Origin: Streptomyces sp. M92
GTDB lineage: Bacteria > Actinomycetota > Actinomycetes > Streptomycetales > Streptomycetaceae
Length of the DNA: 64,000 nt
Assembly: GCF_028473745.1 (NCBI RefSeq)
Contig: NZ_CP101137.1
Location: 620,001-684,000 of the forward strand
Direction: 5' to 3'
Shown here: piece by piece, positions 35,308 through 43,284 of the stretch
How positions within the stretch are numbered: the stretch's first letter is position 1
Layout: the number at the start of each line of letters is the position of its first letter
Translations under genes and position numbers: made by a program
Notes under the pieces: model-generated
What the model was told of the DNA's origin: nothing
The model's input: the letters and a program-made list of their open reading frames with translations, nothing else
Database searches by the model: none

Positions 35308-35727
35308 TCAGACGAGCGTCACGGTGATGTTGCCGCGGGTCGCCTTCGAGTACGGGCAGACCTGGTGGGCCTTCTCCACCAGCGAGCGCGCGGTGGCGGC
35401 GTCCACCGACGGGATCTCGGCGGAGATCTCGACGATGATGCCGAAGCCGTCGTCGTTCTTGCCGATGCCGACCTTCGCGGTGACGGTCGAGCCGGACACG
35501 TCGGCGCCCTCCTGGCGGGCCACGACGGCGAGCGCGCCCTGGAAGCAGGCGCTGTACCCGGCGGCGAACAGCTGCTCCGGGTTGGTGCCGGCGCCGCTGC
35601 CGCCCATCTCCTTGGGCGGGTTCACGACGACGTCGAGCTTGCCGTCATCGGTGGCGACCCGGCCGTCGCGGCCGTTCTCGGCGGTGGCGACGGCGGTGTA
35701 GAGGACCTCGGACTGCTGAATGGGCAT
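35308..35727 (-). CDS. ohr: Organic hydroperoxide resistance protein (Ohr)
   Basis: A 139-residue OsmC/Ohr-family thiol peroxidase that reduces organic hydroperoxides. Both catalytic cysteines are present, in AAGYSACFQGAL and EKAHQVCPYSKAT. The N-terminal VLYTAVATAENGRDGRV is typical Ohr rather than OsmC. No OhrR gene is adjacent; a MarR-family gene lies beyond the next gene but is divergent from the MDR reductase, so direct control is unproven. A 17-bp-arm terminator follows. Confidence 0.94.
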   Translation of the reverse strand: MPIQQSEVLYTAVATAENGRDGRVATDDGKLDVVVNPPKEMGGSGAGTNPEQLFAAGYSACFQGALAVVARQEGADVSGSTVTAKVGIGKNDDGFGIIVEISAEIPSVDAATARSLVEKAHQVCPYSKATRGNITVTLV

Positions 35728-35848
35728 GCGGTTGTCTTCCTCCTCGGTCCGCCGTGACTCGCGCCCACGACCACGACGGATTTCGGAAAGACGCTACCGC
35801 ATGCCGGAAATTCAGTGAAGGCCGCTCCTCCTCCACGCCACGGGATCG

Positions 35849-36871
35849 TCAGAGCTTGACGATCATCTTGCCGGTGTTGTCGCCGCGCAGGACTCCGAGG
35901 AACGCCTCCAGGTTGTTCTCGATGCCCTCGACGACCGTCTCGCGGTACTTCAGCTCGCCGGAGCGGACCCAGGGGCCGACCTCCTGGACGAACTGCGGCT
36001 GGAGGTCGTAGTGGTCGCCGACGAGGAAGCCCTCGATACGGCCGCGGGTCTGGATCAGCCGGGCGAGGTTCTTCGGGCCGGGGGCGGGCTCGGTGTTGTT
36101 GTAGACGGAGATCGCACCGCAGATGGCGATGCGGCCGTCCCGGTTGAGCGACCCGATGGCGGCCTCCAGGTGGTCGCCGCCCACGTTGTCGAAGTAGACG
36201 TCGACGCCGTCCGGGGCGGCGGCGCGCAGCTGCTCGCTCACCGGGCCGTCCTTGTAGTTGAAGGCGGCGTCGAAGCCGTACTCGTCGAGGAGCAGCTTGA
36301 CCTTCTCGTCCGAGCCCGCCGAACCGATGACGCGGGAGGCGCCCTTGAGCTTGGCGATCTGGCCGACCTGGCTGCCGACGGCACCCGCGGCACCGGAGAC
36401 GAACACCGAGTCGCCCTCCTTGAAGGACGCGGTGCGCAGCAGTCCGGCGTAGGCGGTCAGGCCGGTCATGCCGAGCACGCCCAGGTACGTCGACAGCGGC
36501 GCCGCCTCCGGGTCGACCTTCACCGCGTTCTTCGCGTCCACGGCGGCGTACTCGCGCCAGCCGAAGAAGTGCAGGACGTGGTCGCCGACGGCGATGCCGT
36601 CGGCGTTGGAGGCGACGACCTCGCCGACGGCGCCGCCCTGCATGGGCTTGCCCAGCTCGTAGGGGGCGACGTAGGACTTGGCGGCGCTCATGCGGCCGCG
36701 CATGTAGGGGTCGACGGAGACGTACAGGTTGCGCACGAGCACCTGGCCCTCGCCCGGAGTGGGGAGCTCCGTCTCGACGAGGGAGAAGTCCTCGGGCTTG
36801 GGCCAGCCGACCGGGCGGCTGGCCAGGTGCCATTCGCGGTTGACGGAGGGGAGGGAGGGGGAGTCGGTCAT
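35849..36871 (-). CDS. NADP-dependent MDR oxidoreductase (CurA/leukotriene B4 dehydrogenase type)
   Basis: A 340-residue zinc-independent medium-chain reductase. It begins NREWHLASRPVGWPKPEDF, as in the YncB/CurA group, with the conserved SVDPYMRGRMS motif and the NADP-binding Rossmann motif VSGAAGAVGSQVGQIAKLKGA. The family lacks the catalytic zinc ligands and reduces C=C bonds of enones. It is divergent from a MarR regulator with a CATTT/AAATG inverted repeat between, which suggests control by that regulator and induction by electrophiles or phenolics. Confidence 0.92.
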   Translation of the reverse strand: MTDSPSLPSVNREWHLASRPVGWPKPEDFSLVETELPTPGEGQVLVRNLYVSVDPYMRGRMSAAKSYVAPYELGKPMQGGAVGEVVASNADGIAVGDHVLHFFGWREYAAVDAKNAVKVDPEAAPLSTYLGVLGMTGLTAYAGLLRTASFKEGDSVFVSGAAGAVGSQVGQIAKLKGASRVIGSAGSDEKVKLLLDEYGFDAAFNYKDGPVSEQLRAAAPDGVDVYFDNVGGDHLEAAIGSLNRDGRIAICGAISVYNNTEPAPGPKNLARLIQTRGRIEGFLVGDHYDLQPQFVQEVGPWVRSGELKYRETVVEGIENNLEAFLGVLRGDNTGKMIVKL

Positions 36872-36937
36872 GGCGCACCTTCCTGGTGGCGGGCGGGGAG
36901 AAAATGCTTCAGCCTATGAAACAACCATGCGACTGAA

Positions 36938-36960
36938 CATTTCACATTGTCAAACAAATG
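36938..36960. promoter_or_regulatory. MarR-type operator candidate
   Basis: An AT-rich inverted repeat CATTT(13 nt)AAATG between the divergent MDR reductase and MarR genes. The central part contains TTGTCAAACAA. The TACCCT -10-like box of the MarR gene (36963-36968) follows directly. Confidence 0.55.
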
Positions 36961-36975
36961 GTTACCCTGGATTCC

Positions 36976-37431
36976 ATGGCCACACCACGCGACACGACCC
37001 GTCGACCCGACGCACTCACTCTCGAAGTCGTCGAGCTGATCGGCGAGGTCGTGGCCCGCTTCCACGCCGACTACGAGGAGGCGGCCGCGGAACGCGCCCT
37101 GACCGGCGCGCAGGCCAAGCTGCTCAGCCTGCTGTCGCTGGAACCGCTGCCGATGCGGAAGCTGGCGCGGAAACTGAAGTGCGAGCCGTCGAACGTCACC
37201 GGGATCGTGGACCGGCTGGAGGCACGGGGACTGGTCGAACGGCGGCCCGATCCCTCCGACCGGCGGGTGAAGGTGGCGGCGGCGACGGACGAGGGGCGCC
37301 GGGTCGCGCGGGGGCTGCGGGAGTCGCTGCACTTCGCGCGGGAGCCGCTCGCCGGGTTGTCGGAGGGGGAGCGGGTGGCGCTGCGGGACGCGTTGCGGAG
37401 GATGCTCGGGGAGGACTCGGCGGAGAGCTGA
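36976..37431 (+). CDS. MarR family transcriptional regulator
   Basis: A 151-residue winged-helix regulator. The recognition region is MRKLARKLKCEPSNVTGIVDRLEARGLVERRPDPSDRRVKVAAATDEG, with the wing DPSDRR typical of MarR. A lone cysteine (LKCEPS) sits in the recognition region and might sense electrophiles. I chose the ATG at 36976, seven bases after TACCCT (leaderless); an in-frame ATG at 36958 overlaps the operator and is less likely. It probably represses the divergent MDR reductase gene and itself. Confidence 0.9.
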   Translation: MATPRDTTRRPDALTLEVVELIGEVVARFHADYEEAAAERALTGAQAKLLSLLSLEPLPMRKLARKLKCEPSNVTGIVDRLEARGLVERRPDPSDRRVKVAAATDEGRRVARGLRESLHFAREPLAGLSEGERVALRDALRRMLGEDSAES

Positions 37432-37434
37432 TCC

Positions 37435-38198
37435 TCAGCACGCTTCGAATTCGTACTGCAACTCGTAGAGGTGCCCGGCCTTCACCATGACCGTCACCTC
37501 GACCGGGCTGCTGTCCCCGTCCCCGTGGACGACCCGGAGCGTACGCAGGACCGGTGTGCTGCTGGTGAGGTGGAGGGCCCGGTACTGCTCCTGGGTCGGG
37601 ATCCGCGCGCAGACCCGGTCCACGCTGCGGCGCCCGGGGTGGCCCAGTTCCGCCAGCAGCGCGGGTGCGCCGCCTTCGATCCGGCGCCGCTCCATGAGCG
37701 CCGTGCCCCGGGCGATGGCCGGCGGGTAATAGCAGTCGACGAGTTCCGCGGGCTCGTCGTCGATCAGGAGGATCTGGCTGCGCAACAGTGCCGTGCCGTC
37801 CGCGGGGAGACCGAAGGCGGAACGGACGCGGCGGGCGGGTGGACCTCCGCGACCTCACGGAGAACGCTGCGGGCGCGGGTGCCGTACTTGGCGGCCTCCG
37901 TGAGCCAGTGGTCCGCTGTCGTGAGCGCGGCCGGGGAGACCGTACGCTGCCGGTGCTCGCGGACGGTGACGGAGGCTCCCGCCCTGCCGACCACGAGGTC
38001 TTCCTCCTTGAGGAGTTGCAACGCCTTCTGCACCGTGGCGTTCGACGCGTCGAAGCGCTCCTTGAGCCGCGCCGTGGAGGGGAGACTCGCGCCCGGCGCC
38101 AGTTCGCCACTCATGATGGCGTCGCGCAGGTCGGCGGCGATGCGCTCGTGGAGGGAGCGACGGTCGACGCCTTCCGTTTCCGCTCGGGGCACGGTCAT
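37435..38198 (-). pseudogene. GntR/HutC-family regulator disrupted by a frameshift
   Basis: The N-terminal half reads as a GntR winged helix (RRSLHERIAADLRDAIMSGELAPGASLPSTARLKERFDASNATVQKALQLL) from the ATG at 38198. The C-terminal half reads as a UTRA ligand domain (SQILLIDDEPAELVDCYYPPAIARGTALMERRRIEGG) in another frame ending at 37435. Restoring one C in the CCCGCC tract near 37829-37840 would join HPPA to RVRSAFGLPADGTALLRSQ, a normal linker. As written, frame one ends at 37764. It may be a true one-base deletion or a sequencing error. The start overlaps the stop of the gene upstream (ATGA). Confidence 0.8.
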
Positions 38199-38692
38199 CC
38201 GATCTCGATCTCGTAGCGCAGTCTCTGCCGCAGGGCAGGCATCACCATACGGTCCACCTGGATCGGGCGGTTCTCACGGTCGAGCGTCACTCGGGTAAGC
38301 CGCAGCACCGGCTCATCGGGGGCCGTGTTCAGGGTCCGGCGCTCTTCCTCGTCCGGCATCGTGGCCGTCACGTCCTCGCGCACCAGGACGCCGATGTGAC
38401 CGAGTTCGGCGAGCAGCGTGACGGCACCGCCACGGATCTTGGCGGTGCGCGCCAGGGCGGTGCCCTGGGCTATGGCCAGCGGGTAGTACGTGTCGGTCAG
38501 CTCGTTCGGCATCTCGTCGAGGAGGATCAGGCGCCGACGCACGACGACCGGATCCCCTTCGGCGACGCCGAGTAGTTCCGCCACCTCGGCGGGCGCGGCC
38601 ACCTCGTCGGCGCGCAGGATGCGCTGGGTCCCCCGACGGCCCCGCGCCTCGGCCTCCGCGCCCGGGCTGATCCATACCAACCGCCGCCGCAA
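38195..38692 (-). pseudogene. Truncated GntR/HutC regulator, UTRA domain only
   Basis: About 165 residues that match only the effector-binding (UTRA) half of a HutC-type regulator: VVVRRRLILLDEMPNELTDTYYPLAIAQGTALARTAKIRGGAVTLLAELGH and a normal C-terminal strand pair. The DNA-binding winged helix that should precede it is missing. A TTG at 38692 opens the frame but has no clear ribosome site. The truncation point coincides with that of the GyrB-like fragment on the other strand. It is coupled by ATGA to the frameshifted regulator downstream. It could still be expressed as a stand-alone UTRA domain. Confidence 0.75.
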
Positions 38693-38696
38693 CGGA

Positions 38697-38918
38697 TCCT
38701 GGAGCCAGCGCTATGAGCACGGTGTCCCGGTGAGTGACCTGATGCCCGTCGAGGCCGACGGGACCACGGGGACCTGCGTCCGCTTCCTTCCCAACGAAGC
38801 CCTGCGTTCACCATGGGCGTTGACCGCGAGCGATCTGGCGCGGTGGTCCGAGTGGTGGCCCGACCTCACCGCCCGCCTCGAAGATCAGCGCGACGGCAGG
38901 GGCCGGTCAAGTCCGTGA
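38697..38918 (+). pseudogene. C-terminal fragment of a GyrB-like GHKL ATPase
   Basis: About 73 codons in one frame resembling the end of the GHKL ATPase domain of GyrB-type proteins: WSQRYEHGVPVSDL, then TTGTCVRFLPNEA, comparable to the W-x-Q-x-Y...G-x-P...TGT-x-VRF-x-P pattern of gyrase B. No start codon, no N-terminal ATP-binding motifs. The fragment begins at the GGATCC at 38694-38699, exactly where the opposing GntR gene loses its head. Best read as a gene remnant left by a deletion. Confidence 0.65.
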
Positions 38919-38946
38919 CCACGGCCGCAGGACCGAGGCGTGGCTC

Positions 38947-39669
38947 CTACGTGCACCACCACAGGAAGCGGTCGCACGTCTCCGTGGGGGTGGGGTCCGG
39001 TGACGCCGTAGGGGTGGGGGTGGTGGTCGGGGGCGGGTCGGCCGGGGATGTCGTCGGGCGGTCCGGGGTGCCGGGTGAGCCCGGTGCCGACTCCGGCGGG
39101 GGCCGGGAGGGGTCACCCTCCTCCTCGGCCGTTTCCCGGTTCTCCGCCGACGGGGACTGCGAGGCTGACGCGGACGCCGGCGCCGAGGCCGACGTGGAGG
39201 CGTCCGGGGAGGCGGTGCCCGGGGCCGGGGCCGGGGCCGAGGTCGCGTCGGCCGGTAGGGCGGACGCCTCCCCCACCTCCCGTGCCGCCTCGCCGTCCGT
39301 GGACTCGCCGCCGGCCGCCGCCGGTGTCGGCGGGGCGCCCGGGGCGTCGAGGCCGAGTTCCGCGAGGCTCAGTCCGCCGGCGGCCAGGACGAAACCGGCG
39401 GTGACGAACAGGGTCCGGCGGCGGCGCCTGCGGTGTGCGGCGGCCTTGCGGTCGCGGCGGCCGGCCCGGGCGCCGGGCGCGGTGTCGCCGGGGTCCCCGT
39501 CGGCACCCTCCTCGGGCGCGCTCACTTCTTCGGTGGACCACGGCGGGCCCGCCGCCCCACTCATCGTCAGGTCCGCGTCAGAGGCGCCGGGTTGGCCGGC
39601 AGGGACGCCGCACCCCGGGCAGGCGAGGGCGCCGTTCAGGTGCCGTCGGCACGGGTGGCAATAGTCCAT
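38947..39669 (-). CDS. Zinc-ribbon membrane protein of the SCO2400-like family
   Basis: A 240-residue Streptomyces-type protein. The N-terminal zinc ribbon is MDYCHPCRRHLNGALACPGCG (CxxC...CxxC). A basic stretch (RDRKAAAHRRRRRR) is followed by one membrane helix (LFVTAGFVLAAGGLSL, residues ~88-104). The rest is a long Ser/Thr/Pro/Ala/Glu-rich, probably extracytoplasmic and disordered region ending in CDRFLWWCT, which may form a disulphide. Function unknown. A TAACCT box nine bases before the ATG is a possible -10 for a near-leaderless message. Confidence 0.8.
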   Translation of the reverse strand: MDYCHPCRRHLNGALACPGCGVPAGQPGASDADLTMSGAAGPPWSTEEVSAPEEGADGDPGDTAPGARAGRRDRKAAAHRRRRRRTLFVTAGFVLAAGGLSLAELGLDAPGAPPTPAAAGGESTDGEAAREVGEASALPADATSAPAPAPGTASPDASTSASAPASASASQSPSAENRETAEEEGDPSRPPPESAPGSPGTPDRPTTSPADPPPTTTPTPTASPDPTPTETCDRFLWWCT

Positions 39670-39837
39670 GACGCGGGAAGGTTAAGTTCCGGGACGGACG
39701 TGTTCCTAGAGGCGGCTGTGAAGGTTGTGTGCCGAAGCCGCCGCGGCCGCCCCTCGCCGTACTTTCGAAACTGCCGAAACCGTTATGTGTCCGACCCATT
39801 GACACCCCCACCGCCCCCTCCTTACTGTCACGCCAGC

Positions 39838-39865
39838 ATTTCGAACGAGTGACGAAATATCGAAC
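39838..39865 (+). promoter_or_regulatory. Inverted repeat and TCGAAC sites before the sugar-acid dehydratase gene
   Basis: ATTTCG (39838-39843) and CGAAAT (39853-39858) form a 6-bp inverted repeat. TCGAAC occurs at 39841-39846 and 39860-39865. A TTTCGAAA palindrome lies further up at 39763-39770. Likely operator region of the sugar catabolic operon. Confidence 0.5.
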
Positions 39866-39884
39866 ACAGCGAAGGGCAACCGCC

Positions 39885-41051
39885 GTGCGCATCACCGGAA
39901 TCAGCACACACGTGGTCGGGACGCCGTGGCGCAACCTGACGTACGTCCAGGTGCACACCGACGAGGGAATCACTGGAGTCGGCGAGACCCGGATGCTGGG
40001 GCACACCGACGCCCTCCTCGGCTATCTGAAGGAGGCGGAGGCCAACCACATTCTGGGCTCCGACCCGTTCGCCGTCGAGGACCTGGTCCGCCGCATGAAG
40101 TACGGCGACTACGGCCGCGCCGGCGAGATCGTGATGTCCGGCATCGCGGTCGTGGAGATGGCCTGCTGGGACATCAAGGGCAAGGCCCTCGGGGTCCCGG
40201 TCTGGCAGCTGCTGGGCGGCAAGGTCACCGACAAGGTCAAGGCGTACGCCAACGGGTGGTACACGACGGAGCGGACCCCGGAGGCGTACCACAAGGCCGC
40301 GCAGGGGGTCATGGAGCGCGGGTACCGGGCGCTGAAGATCGACCCGTTCGGCACCGGGCACTTCGAGCTGGACCACGAGCAGACCCTGTACGCCGTGTCG
40401 CTGATCGAGGCGGTGCGGGACGCGATCGGGCCGGACGCCGAGCTGATGCTGGAGATGCACGGCCGGTTCTCGCCCTCCACCGCCGTCCGGCTCGCGCGGG
40501 AACTCGCGCCGTTCAAGCCGGCGTGGCTGGAGGAGCCGGTCCCGCCGGAGAACCTCAAGGCGCTGCGGAAGGTCGCCGAGAAGGTCGACATCCCGGTCGC
40601 CACCGGTGAGCGCATCCACGACCGGATCGAGTTCCGCGAGCTGTTCGAGGACCAGTCCGTGGACGTCATCCAGCCCGACGTCGGTCACATCGGCGGCATC
40701 TGGGAGACCCGCAAGCTGGCGGCGACCGCCGAGACGCACTACACGCTCGTCGCGCCGCACAACGTGGGGGGATCCGTGCTGACCGCCGCTTCCCTCCAGG
40801 TCGGCTTCACCTCCCCGAACTTCAAGATCCTGGAGCACTTCAACGACTTCGCGGACGCGGAGATCAAGAAGGTCGTCAAGGGCGCGCCGGTGGTGGACCC
40901 GGAGGACGGCTGCTTCCACCTGTCCGACGCGCCCGGTCTCGGCGTCGAGCTGGACGCCGACGCGGCGGCCGAGTTCCCCCAGCAGCAGGCGCGGTTCGAC
41001 CTGTGGGCCGAGGGCTGGGAGCAGCGCAAGCCCAAGGGGACCGGGGCATGA
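39885..41051 (+). CDS. Enolase-superfamily sugar-acid dehydratase (galactonate dehydratase-like)
   Basis: A 388-residue mandelate racemase/enolase-superfamily enzyme, expected to dehydrate an aldonic acid to a 2-keto-3-deoxy acid. Active-site residues line up with E. coli galactonate dehydratase at a constant offset of seven: Glu190 and His192 (LEMHGR), Glu216 (LEEP), Glu242 (ATGERI) and His292 (APHNVG). The first metal ligand is Glu where DgoD has Asp. The N-terminal lid carries HVVGTPWRNLTYVQVHTDEGITGVGE. The GTG start follows GAAGGG. Its stop overlaps the ATG of the dehydrogenase gene, so the two form an operon. The substrate could be galactonate, arabinonate or similar. Confidence 0.88.
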   Translation: MRITGISTHVVGTPWRNLTYVQVHTDEGITGVGETRMLGHTDALLGYLKEAEANHILGSDPFAVEDLVRRMKYGDYGRAGEIVMSGIAVVEMACWDIKGKALGVPVWQLLGGKVTDKVKAYANGWYTTERTPEAYHKAAQGVMERGYRALKIDPFGTGHFELDHEQTLYAVSLIEAVRDAIGPDAELMLEMHGRFSPSTAVRLARELAPFKPAWLEEPVPPENLKALRKVAEKVDIPVATGERIHDRIEFRELFEDQSVDVIQPDVGHIGGIWETRKLAATAETHYTLVAPHNVGGSVLTAASLQVGFTSPNFKILEHFNDFADAEIKKVVKGAPVVDPEDGCFHLSDAPGLGVELDADAAAEFPQQQARFDLWAEGWEQRKPKGTGA

Positions 41052-42052
41052 GCGGCGCGGTCGTCGTCGAGGCGCCGGGCGCGTACCGGCTGGCGCCGCA
41101 CGACGTGCGCGAGCCCGGTCCCGGCGAGGCGCTGGTGCGGGTGCACGCGGCCGGGATCTGCGGCAGCGACCGCGAGGTCTGGCAGGGCAACCGGCCCGAG
41201 GGGTACGTGCGTTACCCGCTCGTCCCGGGCCACGAGTGGTCCGGGACCGTGGAGCGGGTCGGCGCCGGGGTGCCGGACTCCCTCGCCGGACGCAAGGTGG
41301 TCGGTGAGGGCTTCCGCAACTGCCAGGTGTGCGACCGCTGCCACGCGGGCGAGACGACGCTGTGCACGGCCGGTTACGAGGAGACCGGGTTCACCCAGCC
41401 GGGGGCGATGGCGCCCACGCTGACCCTGCCCGCGCGGCTGCTGCACGTGCTGCCCGACGACGCCGACCTCACCGCGGCTGCCCTGCTGGAGCCCGCCGCC
41501 TGCATCGCCGCCGCCGCGCTCAAGGCGAACGCCCGCCCGGGCGAGCGGGTCGCCGTGGTCGGCACGGGGACGCTCGGCATGTTCGCCGTGCAGTTCCTGC
41601 GCGCCGCCTCGCCCGGCGAGCTGCTGGTCGTCGGCTCGCGCGGGGACCGGGAGGCGCTGTCGAGGCAGTACGGGGCGACGGACTTCCGCACCAAGGACCA
41701 GCCGCTGCCGGACGACTTCGACGTCGTGATCGAGACCGCCGGGTCCGCCGATGCCGCCCGCACCGCCGCCGCACTGCTGCGCCGGGGCGGGCGGCTGGTC
41801 CTGACCGGTATCCCGGCGCCGGGCGCCGACGGGCTCGACCCCACCGACCTCGTGGTGCGTCAGCTGGAGGTGCACACCGTCTTCGGTGCGGCGCCGGACG
41901 CCTGGGCGCACACGGTGCGGGTCTTCGCGGCCGGCCTGCTCGACCCGCGGCCGCTGGTCACCCACGAGCTGCCGCTCGCCGAGTTCCCCGAGGCCATCGA
42001 GCTGGTGGGGTCCGGCGACCCGAAGGTCGGCAAGGTGCTGCTGCATCCCTGA
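41048..42052 (+). CDS. Zinc-dependent alcohol/polyol (sugar) dehydrogenase
   Basis: A 334-residue medium-chain dehydrogenase. Catalytic zinc ligands are in AGICGSDREV (Cys) and PGHEWSG (His-Glu); the structural zinc site is CQVCDRCHAGETTLC with four cysteines. The Rossmann motif is VVGTGTLGMFAVQFL. Expected to oxidise a sugar or sugar alcohol with NAD(P). Translation is coupled to the dehydratase gene by ATGA. A 14-bp hairpin follows, closing this two-gene unit. Together with the dehydratase it suggests a non-phosphorylating oxidative sugar pathway. Confidence 0.9.
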   Translation: MSGAVVVEAPGAYRLAPHDVREPGPGEALVRVHAAGICGSDREVWQGNRPEGYVRYPLVPGHEWSGTVERVGAGVPDSLAGRKVVGEGFRNCQVCDRCHAGETTLCTAGYEETGFTQPGAMAPTLTLPARLLHVLPDDADLTAAALLEPAACIAAAALKANARPGERVAVVGTGTLGMFAVQFLRAASPGELLVVGSRGDREALSRQYGATDFRTKDQPLPDDFDVVIETAGSADAARTAAALLRRGGRLVLTGIPAPGADGLDPTDLVVRQLEVHTVFGAAPDAWAHTVRVFAAGLLDPRPLVTHELPLAEFPEAIELVGSGDPKVGKVLLHP

Positions 42053-42068
42053 CCCCGCCCCTTGAGCC

Positions 42069-42113
42069 GTACGCCGGTACGGGGGCGACCTGACGGCCTC
42101 CGTACCGGCGTAC
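42069..42113 (+). terminator. Hairpin terminator after the dehydrogenase gene
   Basis: GTACGCCGGTACGG (42069-42082) pairs perfectly with CCGTACCGGCGTAC (42100-42113). Confidence 0.75.
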
Positions 42114-42142
42114 CTCCACTTCGAGGCTTTTCGTACCTCACG

Positions 42143-42169
42143 TCGCGAACCTCGTCCGACATGTCGAAC
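42143..42169 (+). promoter_or_regulatory. CGAAC sites before the TIM-barrel gene
   Basis: GTCGCGAAC at about 42142 and TCGAACACGAC from 42164 resemble TCGAACACAGC at 39860, upstream of the dehydratase operon. They suggest shared control. Confidence 0.4.
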
Positions 42170-42217
42170 ACGACCTGCCGGGTGCGGACTCCGGCGTACC
42201 GAACCTAAGGAACGCTT

Positions 42218-43189
42218 GTGACCGACGCTTCCGCCAAGGCCGCCGCACGCAGGCCCGGTGAGCAGGCGCTCACCGCGCTCGGCCTGGCCGCGCCCGCCCT
42301 CGACCCCGCCGACGCCTCGCCGCACTCCTTCCCGGGCGGCGGCCGCTGGCGCACCGAGATCCCCTCCTGCGAGGGTCCCGAGGCGCTGGGGGTGGTGCTG
42401 AAGGAGTCCTCGCGGCTGGACGTGCCGATCCACCGGATCAGCCAGGGCAGCGGGGTGTGGATGCTGACCGACGCCGAGATCACCGAGATGGTCGAGGCCA
42501 CCGCCGAACGCGACATCGAGCTCTGCCTGTTCACCGGCCCGCGCGGCACCTGGGACATCGGCGGCTCCACCCGGACCGACTCCGGCGGCGCGGGCCTGCG
42601 CGCCCGCGGCCACGACGCGGTCGCCGGGTGCGTCGAGGACGCCGTCCGGGCGACCGAACTGGGCGTCCAGTGCCTGCTGGTCGCCGACGAGGGCGTGCTG
42701 TGGACGCTGCACCGGGCGCGGAAGGCGGGCATCATCCCCGCCGGCACCACGCTCAAGCTCTCGGCGCTCGTCGGGCCGGTCAACCCGGCCTCGTACGCGG
42801 TCTACGAAGGGCTCGGCGCCGACTCCATCAACGTGCCCAGCGATCTGACGCCGGATCACCTGACCGAAATACGGCGGGTTTCGGCCGCGCCGATGGACAT
42901 GTACATCGAGGCTCCCGACGACCTGGGCGGCTATGTCCGGATGTACGAGATCGCCGAGCTGATCCGGCGCGGCGCCCCGCTGTACCTGAAGTTCGGCCTC
43001 TCCAAGGCGCCCGGGATCTACCCGTACGGCCATCACCTGCGGGAACTGACGCTGGCCACCGCCAAGGAGCGGGTGCGGCGCGGCCGGCTCGCCCTCGATC
43101 TGCTCGCCCGGCACGGGGCGGACGGGGAGATGGCACCGCTCGGTTCGCGGCTGCCGGGCCCGCTCAACCGGTTCGAGATCTCGTCATAA
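42218..43189 (+). CDS. Uncharacterised TIM-barrel-like protein (U32-peptidase-like)
   Basis: A 323-residue cytoplasmic protein I cannot assign to a reaction. Strand/helix periodicity suggests a TIM barrel: [60 protein letters not shown] and [19 protein letters not shown], each ending in charged or small residues. Such sequences are often labelled U32-peptidase-like. Its place between the dehydratase/dehydrogenase pair and the sugar ABC transporter suggests a role in sugar metabolism, possibly as an aldolase or epimerase, but that is inference. The GTG start follows TAAGGA at six bases. Confidence 0.72.
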   Translation: MTDASAKAAARRPGEQALTALGLAAPALDPADASPHSFPGGGRWRTEIPSCEGPEALGVVLKESSRLDVPIHRISQGSGVWMLTDAEITEMVEATAERDIELCLFTGPRGTWDIGGSTRTDSGGAGLRARGHDAVAGCVEDAVRATELGVQCLLVADEGVLWTLHRARKAGIIPAGTTLKLSALVGPVNPASYAVYEGLGADSINVPSDLTPDHLTEIRRVSAAPMDMYIEAPDDLGGYVRMYEIAELIRRGAPLYLKFGLSKAPGIYPYGHHLRELTLATAKERVRRGRLALDLLARHGADGEMAPLGSRLPGPLNRFEISS

Positions 43190-43284
43190 CGTTCCGGAAA
43201 CTCCCTTCACAAAAGAAGACACGACCGCGCACAATCCCACACACCTGCGTCGCCGTTCCAGCCCTCACCTCAAGGATGATGACC

